From assembly GCA_900321895.1 (NCBI GenBank), contig ONYB01000012.1, positions 1-13,292 of the forward strand: DNA of 13,292 bases, in the 5' to 3' direction. The translations under genes were made by a program, and so were the position numbers. Below, piece after piece: positions 1 to 6,593 of the stretch. Within the stretch, counting starts at the first letter, position 1. Each line of letters starts with the position of its first letter. The DNA is from an uncultured Brachyspira sp. (GTDB lineage: Bacteria; Cyanobacteriota; Vampirovibrionia; Gastranaerophilales; Gastranaerophilaceae). The notes under the pieces are model-generated. The model searched no databases and had not been told where the DNA came from. It was given only the letters and a program-made list of their open reading frames with translations.

Positions 1-702
1 CCCGAAAATTACACCGTTTGCGGGACTGTTGTCCAAACTGTGCGGAGAAAGACAAGCAATTTCTTGGAATTTCTTCTTTTTTAGAGCACTTTCACTCAAA
101 CCCGTCATATTTTCGCATGCCGGATTTGCTTGCTCAATTTTACCGTCGGCGTCGATTATAATAATACCGTCGGCACAATAGTTAATAATTCCCGAAAGTT
201 TGCTGTTTGCAACGGAAAGTTCTTGTGTCCGTTCTGCAACAAGGCTTTCGAGTTTATTTGAATACTTTTCGAGTTGTTTTTTAGCTTTTTCAAGCTCATT
301 GATTTTTTCTCTCAAATCACTCAAAAGGTGACTTCTTTCGATACCGTTTCTGATATTGAAGAGCAAATCATCGTTGTCCCAAGGCTTTTCGATATATTTG
401 TAAAGCCCGATTTCGTTGATTGCTTTTATAGCATTTTCCTTGTCGGCATAACCTGTCAGCAAAATCATGCTAACTTCAGGATATAATTCTTTAGCTTTTC
501 TCAAAAACTCAAGCCCGTTCATTTCAGGCATCAAAAAGTCTGAAATAATTATGTCAGGCTCGTTTGTTTTTAAAAATTCTACTGCTTCAACGGGGTTATT
601 GAAGCAATTAACATCTTTATAGCCCTCAACTTTCAAAAGTGTCTTGAAGGCTGAAGTTACAATTTTTTCATCATCTGTAATTACAATTTTAGCATTATTC
701 AT
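1..702 (-). CDS. Response regulator: REC domain, coiled coil and PAS domain (C-terminus outside window)
   Basis: This is a cytoplasmic two-component output protein. I translated 234 residues on the minus strand from ATG at 700-702; the frame stays open to the window edge, so the C-terminal part is missing. Residues 1-120 form a receiver domain: acidic pair D10-D11, phospho-acceptor D55 in the IISDFLMPEMNG block, T83 and K106 of the KPW motif, all conserved. Residues about 125-168 are a heptad-like signalling helix (NELEKAKKQLEKYSNKLESL). A PAS domain starts near residue 170 (IINYCADGIIIIDADGKI, then NPACENMTG). The missing part could be a histidine kinase, GGDEF or HD-GYP module; the visible part does not decide. 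The start has no Shine-Dalgarno sequence, and a promoter-like pair lies directly upstream. It follows the GIY-YIG gene on the same strand after 40 nt. The REC call is firm; the final output is unknown. Confidence 0.88.
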   Translation of the reverse strand, partial: MNNAKIVITDDEKIVTSAFKTLLKVEGYKDVNCFNNPVEAVEFLKTNEPDIIISDFLMPEMNGLEFLRKAKELYPEVSMILLTGYADKENAIKAINEIGLYKYIEKPWDNDDLLFNIRNGIERSHLLSDLREKINELEKAKKQLEKYSNKLESLVAERTQELSVANSKLSGIINYCADGIIIIDADGKIEQANPACENMTGLSESALKKKKFQEIACLSPHSLDNSPANGVIFG

Positions 703-708
703 AGTTAC

Positions 709-737
709 ATAATACGCTATTTTTGTGCTTGCGACAA
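709..737 (-). promoter_or_regulatory. Putative promoter of the REC-PAS gene, placing +1 at the ATG
   Basis: On the minus strand, TTGTCG (732-737) and TATTAT (709-714) are separated by exactly 17 bases. The usual distance from the -10 to +1 would put transcription start at about position 702, the A of the start codon. No Shine-Dalgarno sequence precedes the ATG, which fits a leaderless transcript. This rests on sequence match only. Confidence 0.45.
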
Positions 738-742
738 ATTCT

Positions 743-1015
743 TTACAAACTTGAAATATTTTCTTTTTCTATTAATTCGAGTTTTTGACTGTGTGTGAGA
801 GCTTTTATTCTGCATTCCTCTTTCATTGCTTCGGATTTCGTTTCAAACTCTTTTACGTAGGCTATTTGGAGCGGTTTGTGAGCTTTGGTATACTTTGCAC
901 CTTTTCCTGAAACATGTGCCTTAAAACGGCGTTCTACGTCGTCTGTATAACCGCAATACAGTGCTCCGTTTTCTATCAGGAGCATATATGTATAATATTT
1001 TTTCTCACTTTCCAT
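743..1015 (-). CDS. Small GIY-YIG domain protein (UPF0213/YhbQ-like)
   Basis: This 90-residue protein consists of a single GIY-YIG nuclease-type domain, the usual size of the stand-alone YhbQ/UPF0213 family. Visible motifs are the first strand (YTYMLLI, residues 8-14) standing in for GIY, then YCGYTDD (20-26) standing in for YIG, followed by R29/R30. A conserved-position acidic residue lies in the EECRIK helix (E66/E67). Family members are proposed to act on DNA or nucleic acid structures, but most have no proven substrate. The ATG is the only possible start because a stop lies four codons upstream in frame. No Shine-Dalgarno sequence is present, and a TAAAAT hexamer lies six bases upstream (1022-1027), so the message may be leaderless. 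The start lies just past the terminator of the upstream Cys-rich gene, so independent transcription is likely. The family call is confident; its role is not. Confidence 0.85.
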   Translation of the reverse strand: MESEKKYYTYMLLIENGALYCGYTDDVERRFKAHVSGKGAKYTKAHKPLQIAYVKEFETKSEAMKEECRIKALTHSQKLELIEKENISSL

Positions 1016-1031
1016 ACAAAAATTTTACAAT

Positions 1032-1059
1032 AAAAAAGACGAATTTATAAAATTCGTCT
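1032..1059 (-). terminator. Intrinsic terminator after the Cys/Gly-rich gene
   Basis: A 10-bp perfect stem (1037-1046 with 1050-1059) closes a three-base loop and is followed on the minus strand by a six-T run. It lies downstream of the gene at 1114-1488 and directly upstream of the GIY-YIG start. Confidence 0.8.
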
Positions 1060-1113
1060 GATTACCATTTCTTATATTTCCATTAAATCTTTATTTTATC
1101 CTAAGTTAAATTC

Positions 1114-1488
1114 TTAGCAGAAGGAAGTGAAACCGCCTGAAGAACAGCCACCGCCACAATCTGAAGATCCGGCTGAAACACTTACGCAAGCTCCGCCACC
1201 GAAGTCTGATACTCCACCGCAATCAGTTCCGACTGTTGCAACAGCACTTGCAAATCCTGCCATAAAGTTTGACGTAGCAACTGTTTCGCCACCGCAATCA
1301 GAATAATTTGCATAATTAACTGCCGGTGCAAACGGATTTGATGAATCAAATGTATCGTAAGAATTTGTTGCAAAATAGTTAAATGGATTAATATATGCGA
1401 GCGAACCGGCTGTTTCAACTGATTCAACAGGCTTTGAATTTACGCTCTTGCTGAAACTTGCTCTGGTTTTAATATCAACTTCATTCAT
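1114..1488 (-). CDS. Cys/Gly/Ser-rich orphan protein with DCGG repeats
   Basis: I do not recognise this 124-residue protein. The N-terminal half (1-60) is ordinary and polar (a charged start, then Asn/Phe/Tyr/Ser-rich sequence) and lacks a signal peptide. The second half is low-complexity and rich in Gly, Ser, Ala and Cys. It has three Asp-Cys-Gly-Gly units (64-67, 89-92, 110-113) and a related DFGGGAC (95-101). Six cysteines lie at 65, 90, 101, 111, 115 and 124, the last being the C-terminal residue. The ribosome binding site is strong (TAAGGAG on the minus strand, 1496-1502, seven bases before ATG) and a good terminator follows, so it is very probably a real, independently expressed gene. 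A leader plus a Cys/Ser/Gly-rich tail resembles some peptide precursors that are modified after translation. A metal-binding or disulfide-linked structural protein is equally possible. No modification enzyme is adjacent. Confidence 0.75.
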   Translation of the reverse strand: MNEVDIKTRASFSKSVNSKPVESVETAGSLAYINPFNYFATNSYDTFDSSNPFAPAVNYANYSDCGGETVATSNFMAGFASAVATVGTDCGGVSDFGGGACVSVSAGSSDCGGGCSSGGFTSFC

Positions 1489-1652
1489 TTTTTAACTCCT
1501 TAATATCCGTTTTTAAACTGTTTACATATATATAAAAACTTTTAAAAACGCTCGATTTCAGCATGGCTTATTTTCTGTAATATATCTTAACAAAAAGGGC
1601 AAAATTTTATATTTACATGATTTAATCTAACAGTGAAAGGATGTGTGTATCA

Positions 1653-2465
1653 ATGATTATCAACAGAATTCAACCTAACATTACAGCTCCGCACTTTAGT
1701 GGAAGCTCAAATATAAACAATAAAAAGCATGAAAGCATGCCGGGAAATGCTACTTTTGTAAAAGTTCCGTCCGACAAACTCAATTCGGCACTAAAAGCGA
1801 TGGTAATAGTTCCGCTTGCGGCAATGCCAATGTTGACGGGATGTTCTAAGGATGTAAGCGAATGTGATTACTGGGCTGACGGCAACCACGGCACAAGCAT
1901 TACATACCCTTCAATCCATGTTTTGCCGGAAACAAAAATCGATACAATCGAATTTGCAAATGACACGGTAAGAATACCGCAAGAATTAACAAGAAATAAT
2001 GAAATTAACCGTGCAGTAGCCTCATTTGTTGACAAGTTGAACATGCCAAAAGTTCACAAAGGTGACTACCCTGCCGTATTTGCTTTCCAACATCCGAACT
2101 ACATTCAATACATGGTGTTAGACGGTTTGGCTTCAAAAGATAACAAATATGTTTATGATGTTCAAAAAGTAAACAAAGACGGTAGCGTAAAAACATACAA
2201 ATCAGAAGTTACGACAGACGGCGAGCATTTGCACGTAAAAAACATTGAAAACGGTAAAGTTAGTGAATTTACCCTCAACGCATTGCCTGATTCTTTGGAA
2301 CTTTTGACAAACGATACAAATGGAGAACTTAAAAACGCTGCAAACTTTAAAGTAAACAACAACAGAAAATACACAATGACTGAAAAAACGCCTGACGGAG
2401 AGGTTAACGAGTTGAAAAACTTCAATCTCTTCTGCGTAGAGCATGCTGAAAAAGGTGAAAAATAG
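1653..2465 (+). CDS. Putative lipoprotein with a long N-terminal extension, function unknown
   Basis: I do not recognise the family. I chose ATG at 1653 (270 residues) over the in-frame ATG at 1641, because AAAGG at 1636-1640 abuts the first ATG and leaves it no spacing. About 45 polar residues come first, including APHFSGSSN. A hydrophobic segment follows (residues about 46-63, ALKAMVIVPLAAMPM) and ends in LTGC, a textbook lipobox with the candidate lipidated cysteine at residue 64. The remaining 200 residues are polar and Asn/Lys/Asp-rich, with alternating patterns suggesting beta strands. The body repeatedly pairs D/N-G turns with V/Y strands (DGSVKTYKSEV, DGEVNELKNF). An ordinary lipoprotein signal has its hydrophobic core within the first 25 residues, so the extension is odd. 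It is transcribed alone, divergent from the Cys-rich gene, with its own terminator. Lipidation at C64 is an inference from the lipobox. Confidence 0.8.
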   Translation: MIINRIQPNITAPHFSGSSNINNKKHESMPGNATFVKVPSDKLNSALKAMVIVPLAAMPMLTGCSKDVSECDYWADGNHGTSITYPSIHVLPETKIDTIEFANDTVRIPQELTRNNEINRAVASFVDKLNMPKVHKGDYPAVFAFQHPNYIQYMVLDGLASKDNKYVYDVQKVNKDGSVKTYKSEVTTDGEHLHVKNIENGKVSEFTLNALPDSLELLTNDTNGELKNAANFKVNNNRKYTMTEKTPDGEVNELKNFNLFCVEHAEKGEK

Positions 2466-2481
2466 TTATTGATTTTATATA

Positions 2482-2516
2482 AAAAAAGCCTTCACTGAAA
2501 AAGTGGAGGCTTTTTT
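2482..2516 (+). terminator. Intrinsic terminator after the putative lipoprotein
   Basis: A 9-bp stem with one G-T pair (2488-2496 with 2502-2510) and a GAAAA loop is flanked by an A-run on the left and T6 on the right. It could therefore work in both directions, but only the plus-strand gene reads into it. Confidence 0.9.
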
Positions 2517-2560
2517 CTTGCAAATCTCCATCCATTGGTTGACAAAATATAAACCATTGA

Positions 2561-2590
2561 TTGATGTCTTTATTTCATGAAAAGTATATT
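2561..2590 (+). promoter_or_regulatory. Possible promoter for the membrane protein at 2630
   Basis: TTGATG (2561-2566) and TATATT (2585-2590) are spaced 18 bases apart, about 40 bases before the start codon. This is a plausible but unproven sigma-70-type match. Confidence 0.3.
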
Positions 2591-2629
2591 CTTGATATGT
2601 AAATGGATTAGGGGACTTTGAGAGGAACA

Positions 2630-3277
2630 ATGAAAAAGTTAATTTTATTATTTACAGCATTAATAATGACAATATCAACGGTTTGTGCGAGTGACAATTT
2701 GCTGAATACCGTAATTTTGGAAGGCACGGACGGCGGGTACAACGTAGTCTTGAGAACAGATAACGTTGCAAGCGTCAAAAAAACAGTAAACTCCGACAAC
2801 AAAATTACATTGGATGTAAAAGGTGTAACTTCTGCCAACAGCATCAGCACATTGTACAAAAACACTTCACAGGCAAACACCGTTATTGTAGAAAACACAG
2901 GCAACAACTCTGTAAGAATTCAAATTCAGGCAAAAGACATTTCAAATTCAAACATAATCTTTGATACGCCTGCGTCAGCTCCTGTTGTTGTGACTGATTC
3001 AGTATCGCACAACACGATTGCATGGAGTATAGTTGCATTTATCGCACTATGCGGAGTCTTTATAAAATTATGCTCAATCAAAGGCGAACCGGAGGAAAAC
3101 GTAATCCGAGAGGCTATCGAAAAAGACATGCGAGATAGAGAAATAAAAATGTACAAGACTTATAAAAGAGAAATGCTCACAATTCCGAGTATTGACTATA
3201 AAATTAAAAATCCCCGTGTACAGCAAGCCATAAGACGAGCTGACACTATACGCCACATGCAAAGACTTGGCAGATAA
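2630..3277 (+). CDS. Signal-peptide and single-pass membrane protein with a beta-rich, AMIN-like ectodomain
   Basis: I do not recognise the exact family. The product has 215 residues from ATG 2630, with AGAGGA at 2621-2626 just upstream; an upstream in-frame TTG at 2618 lacks such a site. The N-terminus is a Sec signal peptide (MKKLILLFTALIMTISTVCA, likely cleaved after A20). Residues about 27-112 look like a beta sandwich. Their strand pattern and GYNVVLRTD ... KITLDVKGV resemble AMIN domains, which bind peptidoglycan or target proteins to the envelope; this likeness is weak. A transmembrane helix spans about 129-150 (IAWSIVAFIALCGVFIKLCSI). A 65-residue cytoplasmic tail follows, strongly charged and ending in a basic Arg-rich stretch (RVQQAIRRADTIRHMQRLGR). 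With the signal peptide removed, the beta domain would be outside and the basic tail inside. The tail could touch nucleic acid or a cytoplasmic partner, which is speculation. It appears monocistronic. Confidence 0.82.
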   Translation: MKKLILLFTALIMTISTVCASDNLLNTVILEGTDGGYNVVLRTDNVASVKKTVNSDNKITLDVKGVTSANSISTLYKNTSQANTVIVENTGNNSVRIQIQAKDISNSNIIFDTPASAPVVVTDSVSHNTIAWSIVAFIALCGVFIKLCSIKGEPEENVIREAIEKDMRDREIKMYKTYKREMLTIPSIDYKIKNPRVQQAIRRADTIRHMQRLGR

Positions 3278-3313
3278 ATTTGTAAACTATAAACCTTAAA
3301 ATAATCCTTAATC

Positions 3314-3341
3314 ATCCGCTCCCCCCCGAGCGGATTTTTTT
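3314..3341 (+). terminator. Intrinsic terminator after the membrane protein
   Basis: An 8-bp GC-rich stem ATCCGCTC/GAGCGGAT (3314-3321 with 3328-3335) has a six-C loop and is followed by a T7 run. It is 36 bases after the stop codon. Confidence 0.9.
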
Positions 3342-3354
3342 AGCATAAGATAAT

Positions 3355-3493
3355 AAGTGAATAGGTAAATAAGTGAATAAGGTAATAAGTTCATATAGTT
3401 CGCTTCGCTCAATAATAGCTTTGGTGCGTAGCACCAGATAAGAACTTATTCACGAGCCCTTTAGGGCGAATTTACTTATTTACTTATTCACTT
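3355..3493 (-). repeat. Palindromic intergenic repeat, copy A (inverted relative to copy B at 7712-7848)
   Basis: This is a roughly 139-bp element with imperfect terminal inverted repeats starting AAGTGAATAGG on the left and ending TTATTCACTT on the right, built from tandem AAGTGAAT-like 8-mers. Inside are a GGTGC/GCACC hairpin (3423-3435), a GCCC-TTTA-GGGC hairpin, and the block GTTCGCTTCGCTC. Its reverse complement aligns over its whole length with copy B; the 13-bp GGTGC hairpin is identical. It fills the convergent gap between the membrane-protein terminator and the 3' end of wecB. There is no coding capacity. A small non-autonomous mobile or REP/MITE-like element is the best description. 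It may also serve as wecB's terminator. Confidence 0.85.
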
Positions 3494-3510
3494 AAATCTA
3501 CCAGATTTAC

Positions 3511-4650
3511 CTATCTCGCCGCAGTTTGCTTTAAAAAATATTCCTCAATGATAAATTCAATCTGCTTTGCGGAAGTACCGTTGCCGTAAGGGTTTGAGGC
3601 TTTTAGACGAGTATTTTCTCTAGTGTCGGATAATATCTTTTCACTTAAATGAACAATTTTGTCGTAATCTGCTCCGACAAGGGTCGAAACTCCTGCGTCA
3701 ATGCCTTCTTGACGTTCTGTTTCATATCTCATAACAAGTGTTGGGCAGCCGAAAGATGGTGCTTCTTCTTGAATACCCCCGGAATCCGTCAAAATCAATT
3801 TTGCGTTTTTCATCAAGTACACAAGGTACGGATAATCCAACGGGGTCAAAAGTTTGACGTTTTCGTAGTTGCCAAGACGCTCGTGGATTTTGTTTTTGAC
3901 GTTCGGATTCGGATGAACAGGGATTACAAAAGTGTGGTCTTTGTGTCGAGTTACGAGCATTTTTATAGCCTCGATAATCCTGTCAATTCTTTCACCGTGA
4001 TTTTCACGCCTGTGTGCCGTTATCAAAACCAATTTGTCGTCAATCTTAATATCTTTTTCTTTGTAAAAATCCGAAGCCTTTTTCATTGTTTCATCAGATA
4101 AACAGAAAAGTGCGTCGATTACGGTGTTTCCGACAACGTGAATTTTCTTTTCGTCAATATTTTCTTTTAAAAGTGCCTCTTTGTTAATCAAGGTTGGTGC
4201 GAAATGCAGTTCGGCAACTCTTGATGTCATTTGACGCATAACCTCTTCAGGGAACGGTTCGTAAATATCGTAAGAACGCAAACCAGCTTCTACGTGGAAT
4301 ACTGGGATTTTATTATAAAAACTTGCCAAAGCTCCGCAAAGTACGGTCATTGTATCACCTTGGACTATTGTTGCATCAACCTTGTGTTCTGTATAAACTT
4401 TATCCAATTCCTGCAAAATTCTTGTCTGAACCCCGATTAGGGATTGATTTTCTCGCATTACATTGAGGTTTATATCGGCATTCAAACCGAAATACGCAAG
4501 TGTTTGGTTTGACAATTCTTTTTGTTGTTCCGTATTACAAACTATAACATTATACTTGTCGGGATATTTTCTAAGCTCTAATATCACCGGTGCCAACTTA
4601 ATTACTTCCGGACGAGTTCCGAAAACTACTAAAATATTTTTCTTTTCCAT
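3511..4650 (-). CDS. wecB: UDP-N-acetylglucosamine 2-epimerase (non-hydrolysing)
   Basis: The enzyme interconverts UDP-GlcNAc and UDP-ManNAc in the cytoplasm, supplying ManNAc for surface polysaccharide or teichoic-acid-type linkage units. The 379 residues from ATG 4648-4650 match the family's usual length (about 375). Family signatures are in order: GTRPEVIKLAPV (11-22), VQGDTMT with D99, HVEAGLRS with E121, PFPEEVMRQ (133-140), TAHRREN with H213, PVHPNPNVK with H246, TDSGGIQEEAPSFGCP (288-303) and RYETERQEG (308-316). I preferred this ATG to a TTG 36 nt upstream because the TTG has no ribosome binding site and lies before the predicted transcription start. It stands alone with no other sugar-pathway gene beside it. 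It has no ordinary hairpin/T-run terminator and runs straight into repeat copy A. The function is very sure; the pathway is not visible here. Confidence 0.96.
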   Translation of the reverse strand: MEKKNILVVFGTRPEVIKLAPVILELRKYPDKYNVIVCNTEQQKELSNQTLAYFGLNADINLNVMRENQSLIGVQTRILQELDKVYTEHKVDATIVQGDTMTVLCGALASFYNKIPVFHVEAGLRSYDIYEPFPEEVMRQMTSRVAELHFAPTLINKEALLKENIDEKKIHVVGNTVIDALFCLSDETMKKASDFYKEKDIKIDDKLVLITAHRRENHGERIDRIIEAIKMLVTRHKDHTFVIPVHPNPNVKNKIHERLGNYENVKLLTPLDYPYLVYLMKNAKLILTDSGGIQEEAPSFGCPTLVMRYETERQEGIDAGVSTLVGADYDKIVHLSEKILSDTRENTRLKASNPYGNGTSAKQIEFIIEEYFLKQTAAR

Positions 4651-4687
4651 GACACTAAGTTTAATATAAAAATTATTCCTGTGCAAT

Positions 4688-4716
4688 CTTATAGGGGGAT
4701 AAAAAAATAATTGAAA
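4688..4716 (-). promoter_or_regulatory. wecB promoter
   Basis: On the minus strand, TTTCAA (4711-4716) and TATAAG (4688-4693) are exactly 17 bases apart. The predicted start near 4681 gives a leader of about 30 nt before the ATG. The region also contains a plus-strand TATAAT (4721-4726), so the wecB and glutaredoxin promoters appear to be back to back. Confidence 0.5.
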
Positions 4717-4720
4717 GTCT

Positions 4721-4726
4721 TATAAT
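4721..4726 (+). promoter_or_regulatory. Candidate -10 of the glutaredoxin/Hcp-like operon
   Basis: A perfect TATAAT lies 22 bases before the glutaredoxin start codon. No convincing -35 is found at 16-18 bases, so the call rests on the -10 alone. Confidence 0.35.
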
Positions 4727-4748
4727 AAAAATACCAAAAGGAGGCGAT

Positions 4749-4985
4749 ATGATAGAATTATACTACTCTCAAACCTGTCCTTACTGTCAAAAAGTTCTTT
4801 CTTTTTTCAAAGAAAATGATATAGATTTTAAGGCAAAGGATGTCTCTGATCCGATAAATTATGCCGAGTTGATCAAGATTGGCAAAATTGCACAAGTTCC
4901 GTTTCTTTTTGATAGAGAAAAAAACGAAAAAATGTACGAATCGGACATTATTATTGACTATGTAAACAGAAATTACAAAAAATAA
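4749..4985 (+). CDS. Glutaredoxin-like thiol oxidoreductase (CPYC)
   Basis: This 78-residue thioredoxin-fold protein is the length of a classical small glutaredoxin. It has the dithiol active site CPYC (10-13) after the first strand (IELYYSQT), the cis-proline in AQVPFLF (P51), and an ESD segment (64-66) where glutaredoxins and GST N-terminal domains bind glutathione or a similar thiol. It would reduce disulfides or mixed disulfides in the cytoplasm. The ribosome binding site is excellent (AAAAGGAGG, 4736-4744). The Hcp-like gene starts nine bases after the stop codon, so the two are almost certainly one operon and the partner is a plausible substrate or co-worker. Whether the cell makes glutathione cannot be seen here; another low-molecular-weight thiol or thioredoxin reductase could be the electron source. 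Confidence 0.9.
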   Translation: MIELYYSQTCPYCQKVLSFFKENDIDFKAKDVSDPINYAELIKIGKIAQVPFLFDREKNEKMYESDIIIDYVNRNYKK

Positions 4986-4994
4986 GGATTTGAA

Positions 4995-6590
4995 ATGTTT
5001 TACGATTTTAATAATGCAGAAGAAAGCAGTGGCTACAATGTGTGCAACGCAAGAGGAGCATGTTCAATAACCCCTCGTATTACGTCTTTGCAGGAGGTTA
5101 TCCTGATTTTTCTAAAGCACTTGTCATTTTATACGTTGAAGTTGAAGAATTTTGGCGTCGAGGTCGAAAAACAAACCTCAACAATAATAAAAGGGCTTGC
5201 TTCAATTATTTCTAGTGCGGACTATACTGACGAACAAATGCTTGATATTATTGGCATGTACTACAGTTTGTACATAAAAACTCGAAATTTGTACAAGGCA
5301 GAATGTCAAAATCTAGATATGGAGTGCGAAGAATTAAAATTCGGAATAAAAATCACTCCGCAAATGAGTTTGTCGGGCGTAATTTCACAGGGCGAAAAGA
5401 TGTTTTTGGAGAAATATAACAATGTTTCCACAACACAACGCAATATGACCGAAATTCTTCTGTTTGTCCTAAAAAGTCTTTGCATAAACCTTTTAGAGTT
5501 GAAAAGTTATGGTGAAAGCGACGAGAGTGCAGAGCGTGAGGTTCTAAAAGGGCTTGAAATTTTGGGCTCAAAACGCTTGCATGCTCAAAAATTAAAAGAA
5601 AAAATCGAAAAAATCGTGATGTGCGATAATAATATTTTAAAAAAACTTTCTGAAACACAAATCTCTAATTTTGGTGAAATTAGGGAGGTTTCTGTGTCCA
5701 AAACCACGACTAAAGGCAAAGCAATACTTGTTTCTGGAAGTTCGCTGGTTGATTTGAGAGAACTTTTAGCTCAAACGCAAGGTAAAGACATTGATATTTA
5801 TACTCATGGCGATTTGCTGATTGCACACGCCTTTCGAGTTTTTGAAAAGAACGAAAACCTAAAAGGACATTACGGGGATTGCAGTGAAAATTGTATTCTT
5901 GATTTTGCAACTTTTCCGGGGGCAATTATTTTGACACGGAATTCCTACCAAAACATTGAATATCTCTACCGTGGCAGACTTTTTACCATGGATGATTTGA
6001 AACCGAACGGGGTCGTTAAGCTTGAAGGAAACGACTTTTCGCCACTGATTAATTCTGCCCTTAATGCAAAAGGATTTGCAAAAGGTCGTACTTATCCCGA
6101 TGTCAAAATCGGCTGTAACCTGCCTGAACTTGCTCAAAAGTTTGATAAACTTGTAGAAGATATCTCAAACGGTAAAATTGAAAAACTTCTGATTATAGGT
6201 CATTCAAACGGCGGATTTAGTCAAAGTGAATATTTTTCACAACTTTTTAAACATCTTGGCAGAAAGACTTTTGTGCTTTCTTTTTCTCAGTCCGTAAAAA
6301 GCGAAATCGGGCTTACAATTAATCTTGCCAACAATTTGCCCTCAATATATTCGGTCTTAAAGGAGCTGTTTAGCCGAATACCGATAACGTCGGACAAGCT
6401 TTCAATAGTTATAGCTCGTTGTGATGTCATCTCGATTGCTCACATGATTTCACTGAAAAAGAAGGGGGCAAAAAAAATATTTTTATCAAATTGTCAGCCC
6501 AAAATAAATCCGTCGATAACCGAAACATTAGAAAAAATGTATGACATAAGGCTTTTGAGCACTGCTGAAAAGGATGCAAAACTCATTTAA
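4995..6590 (+). CDS. Hybrid-cluster-protein (Hcp/hydroxylamine reductase) homologue lacking the cluster ligands
   Basis: The 531 residues match Hcp length and retain recognisable blocks: ITSLQEVILI (29-38), ILVSGSSLVDLRELLAQT (244-261), DIYTHGDLL (267-275), FPGAIILT (307-314), YRGRLFT (325-331), DFSPLINSALNAKGF (347-361), the glycine-rich IIGHSNGG (400-407) and the terminal GAKKIFLSN (491-499). Canonical Hcp uses His, Glu, four Cys, Glu and Lys to hold its Fe-S-O hybrid cluster, which reduces NO or hydroxylamine. By manual alignment these become S249, D273, S317, H403, Q432, A445, R475 and D477. Of the four N-terminal Fe-S cysteines only the later pair remains (C17, C23); the usual initial CxxC is gone. 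The protein is therefore probably a non-canonical or cluster-free paralogue, not a working hydroxylamine reductase. It is intact, with a ribosome binding site (AAGGA, 4984-4988). The homology is fairly sure; the role is unknown. Confidence 0.82.
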   Translation: MFYDFNNAEESSGYNVCNARGACSITPRITSLQEVILIFLKHLSFYTLKLKNFGVEVEKQTSTIIKGLASIISSADYTDEQMLDIIGMYYSLYIKTRNLYKAECQNLDMECEELKFGIKITPQMSLSGVISQGEKMFLEKYNNVSTTQRNMTEILLFVLKSLCINLLELKSYGESDESAEREVLKGLEILGSKRLHAQKLKEKIEKIVMCDNNILKKLSETQISNFGEIREVSVSKTTTKGKAILVSGSSLVDLRELLAQTQGKDIDIYTHGDLLIAHAFRVFEKNENLKGHYGDCSENCILDFATFPGAIILTRNSYQNIEYLYRGRLFTMDDLKPNGVVKLEGNDFSPLINSALNAKGFAKGRTYPDVKIGCNLPELAQKFDKLVEDISNGKIEKLLIIGHSNGGFSQSEYFSQLFKHLGRKTFVLSFSQSVKSEIGLTINLANNLPSIYSVLKELFSRIPITSDKLSIVIARCDVISIAHMISLKKKGAKKIFLSNCQPKINPSITETLEKMYDIRLLSTAEKDAKLI

Positions 6591-6593
6591 AAT

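Noticed and set aside
1182..1427. Second minus-strand open frame inside the DCGG gene
   Set aside because: It is a frame shadow of low-complexity sequence, with no SD; the 124-residue frame has the SD and terminator.
2162..2444. Minus-strand open frames opposite the putative lipoprotein gene
   Set aside because: They are antisense shadows rich in Phe/Ser/Val from Lys/Asn codons, with no SD or family resemblance.
2539..2567. Promoter starting at a consensus TTGACA (2539-2544)
   Set aside because: No -10 lies at 16-18 bases (TGATGT); the TTGATG/TATATT pair further down fits better.
3511..4686. Longer wecB from a TTG at 4686
   Set aside because: The TTG lies just upstream of the predicted transcription start, has no SD, and adds residues absent from the family.
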